From Nocardioides kongjuensis (GTDB lineage: Bacteria; Actinomycetota; Actinomycetes; Propionibacteriales; Nocardioidaceae): DNA of 64,000 bases. The stretch covers positions 2,731,001 through 2,795,000 of the forward strand of contig NZ_JACCBF010000001.1 of NCBI RefSeq assembly GCF_013409625.1, in the 5' to 3' direction. A program made the translations under genes and the position numbers. This document shows, one piece after another, positions 49,206 through 57,620 of this stretch (its first letter is position 1; the number at the start of each line of letters is the position of its first letter). The notes below the pieces were generated by a model, which saw only the letters and a program-made list of their open reading frames with translations, did no database searches and had not been told where the DNA came from.

Positions 49206-50657
49206 TCAGAGGACGACCGTGACGGTCTTGGTCTCGGTGTTGGCGGCGATCGCCTCCACCCCCAGCTCCCGGCCGACGCCGCTGGCCTTCGTCCCGCCCC
49301 AGGGCAGCTGCGGGGCCAGCGGCGACCAGCCGTTGACACCGATCGCGCCCGCCTGCAGCTGGGCGGACACCGTGTGGGCGCGGGCGAGGTCGCGGGTCCA
49401 GACGGTGGCCGCGAGCCCGTAGTCGTTGTCGTTGGCGAGTGCGACGGCCTCGTCGGGGTCGTCGAACGGGATGACCGTCCCGACAGGTCCGAAGATCTCC
49501 TCCCGGGCGATCGTCATGTCGTTGGTGCCCGCGAAGACCGTCGGCGCCACGAAGAAGCCCGGGCCGTCCGGGGCCGTGCCGCCGGTGACGAGGGCGGCGC
49601 CGTCCGCGGCCCCCTGCTTCACGTAGCCGAGCACGCGGTCCCGCTGGGCCGCGTTGACGAGGGGGCCCATCGTGGTGCCCTCGGCGAACGGGTCGCCGAC
49701 CACCTGGGCCTCGGCTGCCTGCTTGAGGCCCTGGAGGACGTCGTCGTACACCGAGCGGTGGGCGAGGATCCGCGTGCCGGCGGCGCAGACCTCGCCGGAG
49801 TTGAAGAACAGGCCCATCCCGGCGCCCTGGACGGCGGCCTCGAGAGCGGCGTCCTCGAAGATGATCTGGGGCGACTTGCCGCCGAGCTCGAGCGTGGTGC
49901 GCTTGAAGGAGCCGGCCGAGTTGACCAGGATCCGGCGACCGACCTCGGTGGAGCCGGTGAAGGAGACCTTGCGCACGCCGGGGTGGAGGCTCAGCGCCTC
50001 GCCGGCGACCGTGCCCGCGCCCGGCAGCACCTGCACGGTGCCGGCCGGGAACCCGGCCTCCTCGACCAGGGCGGCGAGGTGCAGGATCGAGAGGGAGGCG
50101 TCCTCGGCCGGCTTCACGATGACCGCGTTGCCGCAGGCGAGGGCCGGCGCGAGCTTCCAGCCGAGGATCATCAGCGGCGCGTTCCAGGGCACGATCGCGG
50201 CGACGACGCCGAGGGGCTCGCGGCGCGTGTAGGCGTGGGTGGGCCGGCCGAAGTAGCCGTCGTTGGCGATGGTCTCGCCGTTGATCTTGTCGGCCCAGCC
50301 GGCGAAGTGACGCAGCGTTGCTGCCAGGTTGGGCACGAACATCATCCCGGCGAAACCGACCGGGATGCCCATGTCGAGCGCGTCCAGCGTGGCCAGGGTG
50401 GCGGCGTCGCGCTCGACGAGGTCGGCAAGCCGGTTGAGCAGCTGGCCCTTGGCGGAGCCGGGGAGCGCACCCCACTCGCCCCGCACGGCGGCCGTGGCCG
50501 CGGCGACCGCCGCGTCGACGTCGGCCGCTCCGGCCGCCTGGATCGCGGTGATCGGCTCCCCGGTGGTGGGGTTTAGGACCGTGAGGGGGTCCGCGCTGCC
50601 GGCGCGCCAGGCGCCGTCGAGGAAGAGCTGGGTGTGCAGGGCGGGTACGGCGACCAT
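49206..50657 (-). CDS. Aldehyde dehydrogenase (third copy)
   Basis: 483 residues from ATG 50657 with AGGAG upstream. Markers are PLGVVAAIVPWNAPLMILGWKLAPALACGNAVIVKPAE, VSFTGSTEVGRRIL, LELGGKSPQII (base Glu), NSGEVCAAGTRIL (catalytic Cys), and EEIFGPVGTVIPF. It is the first gene of the transcript continuing through SnoaL, flavin oxidase, permease, phospholyase and kinase, so it probably oxidises the aldehyde formed by the oxidase or the phospholyase. The upstream 166 bases contain a half GGTTCG site at 50731 and two GGGATTCC-type boxes. Confidence 0.9.
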   Translation of the reverse strand: MVAVPALHTQLFLDGAWRAGSADPLTVLNPTTGEPITAIQAAGAADVDAAVAAATAAVRGEWGALPGSAKGQLLNRLADLVERDAATLATLDALDMGIPVGFAGMMFVPNLAATLRHFAGWADKINGETIANDGYFGRPTHAYTRREPLGVVAAIVPWNAPLMILGWKLAPALACGNAVIVKPAEDASLSILHLAALVEEAGFPAGTVQVLPGAGTVAGEALSLHPGVRKVSFTGSTEVGRRILVNSAGSFKRTTLELGGKSPQIIFEDAALEAAVQGAGMGLFFNSGEVCAAGTRILAHRSVYDDVLQGLKQAAEAQVVGDPFAEGTTMGPLVNAAQRDRVLGYVKQGAADGAALVTGGTAPDGPGFFVAPTVFAGTNDMTIAREEIFGPVGTVIPFDDPDEAVALANDNDYGLAATVWTRDLARAHTVSAQLQAGAIGVNGWSPLAPQLPWGGTKASGVGRELGVEAIAANTETKTVTVVL

Positions 50658-50730
50658 CGGATGCTCCTGGTGCTGTCGGGACTGCGCCGGTACCTGCCGG
50701 CGTCATGTGATCCACGACACTAGGAACGGC

Positions 50731-50798
50731 GGTTCGGTCAGTCGATTGGCGAAACCCCTTGCCCGGAGGGGGATTCCCGACGTGGCCGTAAGGAAATC
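50731..50798. promoter_or_regulatory. Promoter boxes upstream of the third aldehyde dehydrogenase
   Basis: Three elements occur in the 166-base gap between the LLM oxidoreductase stop and the ALDH start. GGTTCG-GTCAG at 50731 is a half site of the 17-bp motif. GGGATTCCCGACG lies at 50770-50782. CCGTAAGGAAATC at 50786-50798 is the inverted form of a related box (GATTTCCTTACGG). The last two recur near the flavin reductase and histidine kinase genes. Confidence 0.35.
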
Positions 50799-50823
50799 AC
50801 TCAGCCGGGCAAGGGGCTCCGGA

Positions 50824-51843
50824 TCAGGTGGAGGCGGCGCGTACGGCGGGCAGCACCCGCTCGACGAGCAGCTCGAGGCCTCGGCGTTCGTCGAGGCCGA
50901 AGGGGTTGCCGAGGTAGACCTTGTCCACCCCGGCCGACGCGAGCTCGACCAGGTGGTCGACCACGTCGCTCGGTGTCCCGCAGACCAGGAAGCGGCGCAA
51001 CAGGGCGGCAGGGACGAGTCGTCCGGCGCCCTCCTCGTCGCCGTCGGCGAGGAGGTCCCGGATCCGCTCGATCAGGTCGGGGTCGAGGTCGACCGTGGGG
51101 TCCAGGTGACCGACCGCCTCGACGTACATGGCTCCCCTGGCGCGGGCCAGCGCCTCGGCCGCGGACCGGTCCTCGTCGACGACCAGCATCGGGTTGAAGG
51201 AGACGACGAGATCGTCCACGTCGCGACCGGCCCGTTCCGCGCCCGGCGCGGCCAGGTCGCGGATGACCTTCGCCATGTCGGGGTTCGCAGTGCCGCCGAC
51301 CTCGATCTCGTCGGCGATCTCGCCCGCCAGTGCGGCCATCCGGGGGCTCCAGGTGCCGATCACGAGCGGGATCCGGTCGCGATGGACGTCGTACTGCAGG
51401 CCGAGGCCGGCGGCGAGCTGGAACACGGTCCCGTTCATGCCCGACCGGTCGTCGCGCAGCAGCCGCGCGACGATGTCCGCGGTCTCGCGGACCGCGGTGA
51501 TGGCGCGGCGCTGGTCGAGCCCGAGCTGGTGCAGCCAGGCGCCGCGCACCAGGCCGAGATGGGCTCGTCCGCCCGATGCCGCGTCGAGGTAGGCGACCTG
51601 ACCGGCGATCTCGACGGGGTGCACGGTGAACGGGGTCAGGCAGCCGAGCCCGAGCTGGACGCGGTCGGTCGCGGCCGCCATCTCCAGCAGTGGCCCCAGC
51701 GGCGGCCGGAACAACAGGTCGCTGTAGACGACGAGCTCGTCGACGCCGTTCTCCTCCGCGTAGCGCGCGAGCGGGGCGTACGACCCGGGGCGGCCGGACG
51801 CCGCCCAGCCGAGACCGATGCGGAGCCCTGCCGCGCCCGTCAC
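50824..51843 (-). CDS. Luciferase-like (LLM class) flavin-dependent oxidoreductase
   Basis: 339 residues from GTG 51843, overlapping the preceding stop as GTGA. The TIM-barrel family is shown by ARYAEENGVDELVVYSDLLFRPPLGPLLEMAAATDRVQLGLGCLTPFTVHPVEIAGQVAYLDAASGGRAHLGLVRG and IPLVIGTWSPRMAALAGEIADEIEVGG. Members use F420 or FMN; the F420-dependent methylenetetrahydromethanopterin-reductase-like group is the best general match. It follows the TIGR04076-type gene in one transcript. Substrate and cofactor are not assignable from motifs. Confidence 0.85.
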   Translation of the reverse strand: MTGAAGLRIGLGWAASGRPGSYAPLARYAEENGVDELVVYSDLLFRPPLGPLLEMAAATDRVQLGLGCLTPFTVHPVEIAGQVAYLDAASGGRAHLGLVRGAWLHQLGLDQRRAITAVRETADIVARLLRDDRSGMNGTVFQLAAGLGLQYDVHRDRIPLVIGTWSPRMAALAGEIADEIEVGGTANPDMAKVIRDLAAPGAERAGRDVDDLVVSFNPMLVVDEDRSAAEALARARGAMYVEAVGHLDPTVDLDPDLIERIRDLLADGDEEGAGRLVPAALLRRFLVCGTPSDVVDHLVELASAGVDKVYLGNPFGLDERRGLELLVERVLPAVRAAST

Positions 51844-52163
51844 ATCAGGTCCGCCGCGCGGTGCCGGCGCAGCGCGGTGCGCTCGATCCGCATGACCACC
51901 CGCTCGTCGGGATCCGGACAGGTGGCGTGGGCGTCGCAGGCCATCCAGTCGTGCTCCGCGAGCGGCCGCTGCTTGGCCGAGATCATCGGGAAGACCGCCT
52001 GCATGGCGTACATGCAGAAGTGCTTGCCGTCGGGGATCCGCACCTCGTCGGTCCCGCTGACGTCGAAGTGGTCGCCGACGGACAGGCCGCAGATCGACCG
52101 CCCCTCGATCCGCTCGACGACGACGCGCAGGTCGTACAGCTCCACGGTTGGTTCATCGCTCAT
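51840..52163 (-). CDS. TIGR04076-like small Cys-containing protein
   Basis: 107 residues from ATG 52163, with AAGGGAG upstream. The layout LRVVVERIEGRSICGLSVGDHFDV followed by KHFCMYAMQAVFPMISAKQR matches the TIGR04076 family, whose members carry conserved Cys residues and lie near metabolic enzymes, but whose function is unknown. Further cysteines at MACDAHATCPD could bind metal. It is translationally coupled to the LLM oxidoreductase, suggesting a shared pathway step. Confidence 0.65.
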   Translation of the reverse strand: MSDEPTVELYDLRVVVERIEGRSICGLSVGDHFDVSGTDEVRIPDGKHFCMYAMQAVFPMISAKQRPLAEHDWMACDAHATCPDPDERVVMRIERTALRRHRAADLM

Positions 52164-52195
52164 CTGACGGGCATCTCCCTTGTCGTGGTGGTGGG

Positions 52196-52846
52196 TCAGA
52201 TCGGCACGCCGGTCCTGAGCACCTCGCTCACCAACGTGCCGAGGCTCTCGGCATCGGTCTTCGCCTTGATCCGGGCGCGGTGCACGTCGACCGTCTTGAC
52301 GCTCGCGCCCAGCCGGCGGGCGATCATCTGGCTCGACAGACCGTCGACGACCAGCCGGAGCACCTCGCGCTCGCGGGGCGTCAGCTGGTCCAGTCGGTCC
52401 TCGACCTCGCAGCGCAGGGCGCGCTCGGCGAACAGCTCACGGGCCCGGCCGACCTGCTCCTGGACGAGGTCGAGCATCTGCTGCGGCTCGTAGGGCTTCT
52501 CGAGGAAGGTCACCGCGCCCTGGCGCAACGCCCGCACCGACATGGGGATGTCGCCGTGGGCCGAGCAGAAGATGATCGGCGCCGGGTAGCCGCGGGCGAG
52601 GAGCTGCTCCTGCAGCTGCAGACCGCTCATCCCCGGCATCCGGACGTCGAGCACCAGGACCGCCGGCTGCCCGGGGTCGAGCTGCTCGAGGAAGCCGCTC
52701 GCGTCGTGGTGCAGGTGCGGTTCGATGCCGACGCTGCCCAGCAGGAAGACGAGGGACTGGCGGAGGTCCTCGTCGTCGTCGACGACGTGGACCTGGGGTG
52801 CTCCGGTCCGGCACGCGGTGGCGGCGTACTGGTCGTCGGCCTTCAT
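52196..52846 (-). CDS. FixJ/StyR-type response regulator
   Basis: 216 residues from ATG 52846 with AAGGAGG upstream. The receiver domain (18-135) has the acidic pocket VHVVDDDEDLRQ, phospho-acceptor D67 in LVLDVRMPG, and the Lys of FLEKPYEP. The C-terminal LuxR-type HTH is LTPREREVLRLVVDGLSSQMIARRLGASVKTVDVHRARI. FixJ, NodW, TodT and StyR share this layout; the last two control aromatic catabolism. The partner is most likely the PAS histidine kinase at 53.6 kb, separated by the flavin reductase gene. A 17-bp dyad lies upstream at 52908. Confidence 0.9.
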   Translation of the reverse strand: MKADDQYAATACRTGAPQVHVVDDDEDLRQSLVFLLGSVGIEPHLHHDASGFLEQLDPGQPAVLVLDVRMPGMSGLQLQEQLLARGYPAPIIFCSAHGDIPMSVRALRQGAVTFLEKPYEPQQMLDLVQEQVGRARELFAERALRCEVEDRLDQLTPREREVLRLVVDGLSSQMIARRLGASVKTVDVHRARIKAKTDAESLGTLVSEVLRTGVPI

Positions 52847-52907
52847 CCTTGCCTCCTTCGCAGGTGCGCCGACGCTAGGCCGACCATGACCGTCGGGTAT
52901 CGCCCTC

Positions 52908-52924
52908 GGACCGCTGGGCGGACC
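52908..52924. promoter_or_regulatory. 17-bp motif upstream of the response regulator
   Basis: GGACCG-CTGGG-CGGACC lies 62 bases before the response-regulator start and right after the flavin reductase stop. The right half fits the shared motif and the left half is GGACCG rather than GGTCCG. Confidence 0.35.
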
Positions 52925-52926
52925 GG

Positions 52927-53442
52927 TCAGCTGGCGACGCCGACGGCGTGGAAGCGGCGCTGGAAGTAGACGAGCGCGCCCCGGTCCTCCGCGACGCTGA
53001 CGTCGTCGACCTCGATCATCAGCACCGAGTGCGACCCGTGCGTGTGACCGGACACGATCCTGCCGACGACATTGGCCGTGGCGCCCCGCAGCACCGGTAC
53101 GCCGCCCGCCAGCTCGTCCCACGCCTCGCCGGCGAACCGCTCGGCCATGGGCAGGCCGGTCGCGCCGGCGAAGCGCATCGCGAGCTCCTCGTGCTCGGGT
53201 CCGAGCAGGTTGACGCAGACTCGGCGGTTGGCGAGGAAGGCGTCGTGGGAGCGGCTCGACTGGTTGAGGCAGGCCAGGAGTGTCGGCGGCTCGTCGGTGA
53301 CCGAGCACAGCGCGCTGACCGTGATCCCGGCGCGGCCGGCCGGGCCGTCGGTGGTGATGACACTGACAGCCGCCGAGAGCTGCGCCATCGCCGCCCGGAA
53401 GGCGCGTTGCGCGCCGGTGAGGGATCCGCTCGTCACGGTCAT
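52927..53442 (-). CDS. Flavin reductase (HpaC/HsaB-like), partner of a two-component monooxygenase
   Basis: 171 residues from ATG 53442 with AGGAGG upstream. The flavin-reductase-like split-barrel is visible: FRAAMAQLSAAVSVITTDGPAGRAGITVSALCSVTDEPPTLLACLNQSSRSHDAFLANRRVCVNLLG, and a C-terminal ALVYFQRRFHAVG. It reduces FMN or FAD with NAD(P)H and hands it to an oxygenase. The oxygenase is most likely the acyl-CoA-dehydrogenase-fold monooxygenase at 55.2 kb. It sits between the response regulator and kinase genes on the same strand. Confidence 0.88.
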   Translation of the reverse strand: MTVTSGSLTGAQRAFRAAMAQLSAAVSVITTDGPAGRAGITVSALCSVTDEPPTLLACLNQSSRSHDAFLANRRVCVNLLGPEHEELAMRFAGATGLPMAERFAGEAWDELAGGVPVLRGATANVVGRIVSGHTHGSHSVLMIEVDDVSVAEDRGALVYFQRRFHAVGVAS

Positions 53443-53542
53443 CGCCGTCCTCCTGGTCGACCGGTCGCCCGTCGGTGCGACGGGCTCAGCACGACCGTAC
53501 GAAGACGACACAGGTCGTCACCATCGAGACTTTCACCCCGGG

Positions 53543-53571
53543 GGCTGAGGGATTCCCGTACGTCCTCAGCC
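53543..53571. promoter_or_regulatory. Hairpin at the kinase stop, overlapping a GGGATTCC box
   Basis: GGCTGAGG (53543-53550) and CCTCAGCC (53564-53571) are perfect arms around a 13-base loop that contains GGGATTCCCGTACG (53549-53562). The right arm overlaps the kinase stop codon. It may be a terminator for the kinase, a promoter box for the flavin reductase (start 53442), or both. Confidence 0.4.
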
Positions 53572-55074
53572 CTCCACGCTGGGCAGCGTGAAGCACATCC
53601 GGGCTCCCCCGCCCTCGCGCTGCTCGCTCCAGATCGTGCCGTGCTGACGGGTGATGATGCGGTGGCTGAGGGCGAGGCCGATCCCGCTCCCGTGCTCCTT
53701 CGACGTGAAGGACTCCGCGAACGGGTCGCGCTGCAGGCCACGGCCGCGGTCGGCGACCACGAAGAGGCCCTCTGCCACGCCGGCCCCGTCCCGTCGACAC
53801 GTCGACAGCGTGACCGGCTCAGAGCTGGCCGCGACCGCGGCCATCTCGTCGATCGCGTTGAAGGCGAGGTTGAGGACGACCTGCCCGGTCAGCACCCGCT
53901 CGCACCGCACGAGGACCGGTTCCGGGGCGAGGTCGAGCTCGACCGCGACGCCCGCTGGCTCGGCGCGCAGTCCGATGAAGTACGCACACTCGGTGACGAT
54001 GTCGTTGAGGTCGACGACCTGCTCGACGTGCTCGAGGTGGCCGACGAAGGCCCGCAGGGAGCGCACGATGTCCGCGGCGCGCTCGATCTGACGCACGGTG
54101 CTGTCGAGCCCGAACGACAGTGCCTCGCGCGTCGTCGGGCCGGCCCCCGGTTCGGCGAGCGCCTCGGCATGGGTGCGGACGCCGGCCAGGAAGTTGCGTG
54201 CCGCGGCGAGCGGCTGGCCGAGCTCGTGGGCGATGGCCATGGCCAGGTCGCCCATCGCGGTGTAGCGGGCGAGGTAGTTCTCCTGCTCGAGCTCCCGCCC
54301 CCGACGTACCTCGTCGAGGATCCGGCCGGAGACGTCGTGCAGGATCATCAGCAGCCCGCTGTCGCCGCTTTCCCGGGGACGTTCGACGCTGCCCTCGAGC
54401 CAGACCGCTGACTCGCCTACGCGGTGCACCTCGAGCTGGACGGGCGCGACCGGGGTCGCCTGCTCGACCACCTCGGCCCAGGACGCCGGGCGGCCGCGCA
54501 GTCGGAGCCGGACGTAGTCGGTGAGCAGGCCGAGAGGCTCGTCGAGCGGTGCGCCGATGTGGCGCAGCGCGCTGTCGGTCCCGAACCGGAGCGCCCCACT
54601 GTCGTCGAGCAGGAGCGCGAGGGTGGACGTGTGGTGGGCCAATGCGTCGACGTACGACGTGGTGAGGCGCAGCTCGCGCTCGACGGCCTGCTCCCGCTCG
54701 ATGTCGCGGAACTGCACCATCACGCCGATCCGATCCTCCAGCTGGACCCGGATCGCGAGCGCGTCGGTCGGGATCACGCGACCGGACCGCGAGCGGTAGT
54801 GCCACTCGACACGACTCACGCCGCGCTCGACCGCGTCCTGCAGCCAGGCCCGGCCGATCACCCGGTCGTACTGCTGGGCCGAGCTGCTCATGTCGTTGGC
54901 CTTGAGCGGGCGGATCTCCTCGAGCGAGAACTCGAGGAGCTCGCAGGCCGCCGGGTTCGCCCAGAGGATGTTCTTGGTCTCGGCGTCGTGCAGCAGCACG
55001 CACATGTGCGCCGCATCGAGCATGGCGACGAAGTCGCCGCTGACCAGCTCGGGTGCACGCGGGTCGACCTGCAT
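53566..55074 (-). CDS. Soluble PAS-domain sensor histidine kinase
   Basis: 502 residues. There are no transmembrane segments, so it senses a cytoplasmic signal. PAS 1 is at ~12-125 (MCVLLHDAETKNILWANPAACELL) and PAS 2 at ~145-250. The phospho-acceptor is H283 in MAMAIAHELGQPLAAARN; the ATPase lid follows with VLNLAFNAIDEM (N box), VVADRGRGL and FTSKEHGSGIGLALSHRII (F/G2 boxes). This FixL/TodS-like type pairs with FixJ-type regulators such as the one at 52.2 kb. No Shine-Dalgarno precedes ATG 55074, suggesting a leaderless transcript. It is divergent from the monooxygenase gene. Confidence 0.9.
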   Translation of the reverse strand: MQVDPRAPELVSGDFVAMLDAAHMCVLLHDAETKNILWANPAACELLEFSLEEIRPLKANDMSSSAQQYDRVIGRAWLQDAVERGVSRVEWHYRSRSGRVIPTDALAIRVQLEDRIGVMVQFRDIEREQAVERELRLTTSYVDALAHHTSTLALLLDDSGALRFGTDSALRHIGAPLDEPLGLLTDYVRLRLRGRPASWAEVVEQATPVAPVQLEVHRVGESAVWLEGSVERPRESGDSGLLMILHDVSGRILDEVRRGRELEQENYLARYTAMGDLAMAIAHELGQPLAAARNFLAGVRTHAEALAEPGAGPTTREALSFGLDSTVRQIERAADIVRSLRAFVGHLEHVEQVVDLNDIVTECAYFIGLRAEPAGVAVELDLAPEPVLVRCERVLTGQVVLNLAFNAIDEMAAVAASSEPVTLSTCRRDGAGVAEGLFVVADRGRGLQRDPFAESFTSKEHGSGIGLALSHRIITRQHGTIWSEQREGGGARMCFTLPSVEG

Positions 55075-55122
55075 GCGCCAAGGCTAGGCCGTTGGGGCGG
55101 GCAGGTCGTCCGCCCGGGAGTA

Positions 55123-55152
55123 GGGGAAATCCTTACGCCTGCTGGGGATTCC
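55123..55152. promoter_or_regulatory. Paired boxes in the kinase/monooxygenase divergent promoter
   Basis: GGGGAAATCCTTACG (55123-55137) and GGGGATTCC (55144-55152) lie between the kinase start (55074) and monooxygenase start (55239). Both resemble the boxes at 50770/50786 and 53549, so they are candidate sites for the adjacent response regulator. Confidence 0.35.
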
Positions 55153-55238
55153 ATCGGCATGGGTCCGCGAACTACCGATTCCACCGGCCACAGCCGGTTC
55201 CTAGTGTCGTGGGTCCAACGAACCACGGGAGCTGACCG

Positions 55239-56402
55239 ATGACCCAGACCGAGGACGCCGTCCGTCCGAGCGGCGCCGAGCGCCGCCAGACTACCGTCGA
55301 GGACGTTCTCGACGAGCTGCGGCGACGCAGGAACGAGTTCCACGAGCAGCGCTTCGTCGCGCCGGACTTCGTCGACCGCCTCAAGGAGATCGGCGTCTAC
55401 CGCTGCGCGGCCCCGGTGCGCTTCGGCGGGACACCGGTCCGGCCGGCCGACTTCCTGCGCCTGGTGGAGCAGATCTCGACCGTCGACGGCTCGGCCGGCT
55501 GGGTGGCGAGCTTCGGCTGCCAGACGACCTATCTGGGCTCGCTGCCGCTGGAGACCCTCGAGGAGATCTACGCCGACGGCCCCGACGTCGTCTTCGCCGG
55601 CGCACTGTTCCCGGTCCAGGAAGCACGCCGTACGCCGGACGGCTTCTCGGTCACCGGCCGGTGGAAGTTCGCCAGCGGCTGCAAGGCGGCCGAGGTGATC
55701 TGCGTCGGCATCCCGGGCGACGACTCGACCGCAGGCAAGCCGCGCGGCGCCGTGGTCCGGCCGCAGGATGTCCGGATCGTCGAGGACTGGGACGTCGTCG
55801 GCATGCGGGCGACGGGCTCCTTCGACCTCGTCCTCGAGGAGGTTCTCGTCCCGGAGCGTCGTACCTTCATCCGCGGGGGCGCCCCGACGATCGACGAGCC
55901 CATCTACCGCTACCCGACGATCACGTACGCCGCCCAGGCGCTCTCCGTCGTCTCCGCCGGTGTCGCCCGGGCCGCCCTGGACTTCGCCGAGGAGCTCGGT
56001 GCGGGCCGTGCGGGCATCACGGGAGCGCCGAAGCTCGCCGACCGCGCCTACTACCGCACCGGCATCGCCGAGGCCGAGGCCACGCTGCGCTCGGCCAGGG
56101 CCTACTTCTTCGAGGCGGCCGAGGAGGCCTGGGACGGCGTACTCGACGGCGGCCCGCTGAGCGACCGCGCGAACGCGCACCTGCGTCTGTCCGCCGCCCA
56201 CCTCGCCCGCACCTCGGCGCGCGTCGTGGCCGACGTCGTCAGCCTCTCCGGCACGGCCCCGATCTTCACCGGGCACCCGCTCCAGGACCTCCTGGGCGAC
56301 GCGCTGGTCCCCCAGTCACACGCCTTCTTGAGTCCGGCGATGTACGACGCCGCCGGAGCGGTCCTCATGGGCGAGCCGCCGACGGTGCCTGCGTTCCGTT
56401 GA
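55239..56402 (+). CDS. Acyl-CoA-dehydrogenase-fold flavin monooxygenase (group D, HsaA/HpaB-C2-like)
   Basis: 387 residues. The N-terminal helical domain (LDELRRRRNEFHEQRFVAPDFVDRLKEIGVYRCAAPVRFGG) and central beta domain (VTGRWKFASGCKAAEVICVGIP) resemble p-hydroxyphenylacetate hydroxylase C2 and HsaA. The catalytic Glu of true acyl-CoA dehydrogenases is not evident. These enzymes hydroxylate phenols, or monooxygenate other substrates, using reduced flavin from a separate reductase, here probably that at 52.9 kb. The last 38 bases overlap the convergent MFS gene (56365-56402). Confidence 0.86.
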   Translation: MTQTEDAVRPSGAERRQTTVEDVLDELRRRRNEFHEQRFVAPDFVDRLKEIGVYRCAAPVRFGGTPVRPADFLRLVEQISTVDGSAGWVASFGCQTTYLGSLPLETLEEIYADGPDVVFAGALFPVQEARRTPDGFSVTGRWKFASGCKAAEVICVGIPGDDSTAGKPRGAVVRPQDVRIVEDWDVVGMRATGSFDLVLEEVLVPERRTFIRGGAPTIDEPIYRYPTITYAAQALSVVSAGVARAALDFAEELGAGRAGITGAPKLADRAYYRTGIAEAEATLRSARAYFFEAAEEAWDGVLDGGPLSDRANAHLRLSAAHLARTSARVVADVVSLSGTAPIFTGHPLQDLLGDALVPQSHAFLSPAMYDAAGAVLMGEPPTVPAFR

Positions 56403-57576
56403 GCTCGGACGCGGGCGCGCCGCCCCACGCTGCTTGGGAACGCCAGAGCAACGCCGCCAGCGCGAAGCACGCGGCCCCGAGCAACGCCAGCACACCCACC
56501 CCGGCCCACGCGGCCGGGTACCCGGCCCGGTCGACAGCGATGCCGAAGGCGGTCGGTCCCAGCATCCCGCCCGCGAACAGGGCGGCCTGGGATCGGCCGG
56601 TCATCGCGCCGACCGAGCGCGGACGGGCCGCTGTGACGGCGAGGTTGAACACGCCCGGCCAGCCCCACCCGAGGCCGTAGCCGATCGCGACGAAGACGAG
56701 GAATGCCGGTCCGTCTACGACCGCCAGGCCGGCGTACCCGAGGACACCGCTGGCAAGCAGCAGCCCCAACCCGGCCACGGCACGCGGCGGCGTCACGTGC
56801 CCGGCCAGCCAGGAGGCGGTGACCCGGCAGCCGACGCAGGCGAGGCCGGCCACCACTATTCCCGTGCCCACGGTGCCGGGATCGAGCCCGCCGTCCAACG
56901 CCGCAGAAGCCGCGAACGCCGGGAGCACGGTCGCGGTCGCCGAACCGAGGAGACCGCCGAGACCGAGGAGCACCAGACAGGCCCGGCTCGGCTCCGTCAC
57001 GGGGCCGGTTGGTCCGGACGCGGTCGCCGCGGCTACCGGCTCGGGAACGCGGACGACGAAGGCGCCGAGGGCGGCGAGGACGGCCACCAGCACGAACGCG
57101 GTCCGCCATCCCCAGGAACCCGCGACCGTGCCGAGCATCAGCCCCGACACCAGGATCGACGCCGGGATCGCGGCCTGGACGATGCCGAAGTACAGCCCGC
57201 GCCGCCGGCCTGGTGGCAGAGCGGAGAGCACCAGGTTGGCGGCCGGTTGCGAGAGGGCGACCGGGAAGCCCTGCAGGAGCAGGCCGACCGTGATCACACC
57301 GGGCCCCGGCGCCGCGGCGAGGACCGCCAGCGCGACCGAGCTGGCGACGAAGGTGACCCGCAGCGCTGCAGCAGCCCCGATCCGGTCGACCCACGGCCCG
57401 GCGACGGTGCAGACTGCCGCCGCGACGAGATAGCACAGCCCCACCGCGAACCCGACCGCGCTGGCGGACATGCCGAGGTCCCGGTCGATCCCGGCCGCGA
57501 GGGCCCCGACGAGGAACGGCGGCGCAGCGGCCGTGCTGAGGGCCACGAGGACGACGGCGAGCTGGCGGGACGGCAT
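56365..57576 (-). CDS. MFS transporter (DHA-like efflux or uptake)
   Basis: 403 residues from ATG 57576. Twelve hydrophobic segments; AAGIDRDLGMSASAVGFAVGLCYLVAAAVCTVAGPWVDRIGAAAALR carries the helix 2-3 loop motif of the major facilitator superfamily (GPxxDRxG). It is not of the ACS type seen at 17.9 kb and looks like CynX/NimT-type or drug exporters. It is convergent with the monooxygenase and overlaps its 3' end by 38 bases. A perfect 17-bp dyad lies 45 bases upstream at 57621, the last copy of the shared motif in the window. Confidence 0.85.
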   Translation of the reverse strand: MPSRQLAVVLVALSTAAAPPFLVGALAAGIDRDLGMSASAVGFAVGLCYLVAAAVCTVAGPWVDRIGAAAALRVTFVASSVALAVLAAAPGPGVITVGLLLQGFPVALSQPAANLVLSALPPGRRRGLYFGIVQAAIPASILVSGLMLGTVAGSWGWRTAFVLVAVLAALGAFVVRVPEPVAAATASGPTGPVTEPSRACLVLLGLGGLLGSATATVLPAFAASAALDGGLDPGTVGTGIVVAGLACVGCRVTASWLAGHVTPPRAVAGLGLLLASGVLGYAGLAVVDGPAFLVFVAIGYGLGWGWPGVFNLAVTAARPRSVGAMTGRSQAALFAGGMLGPTAFGIAVDRAGYPAAWAGVGVLALLGAACFALAALLWRSQAAWGGAPASELNGTQAPSAARP

Positions 57577-57620
57577 CGACGAGCAATCTAGGCAACGGCT
57601 CCGCCCGGCGCTCGCGATTC

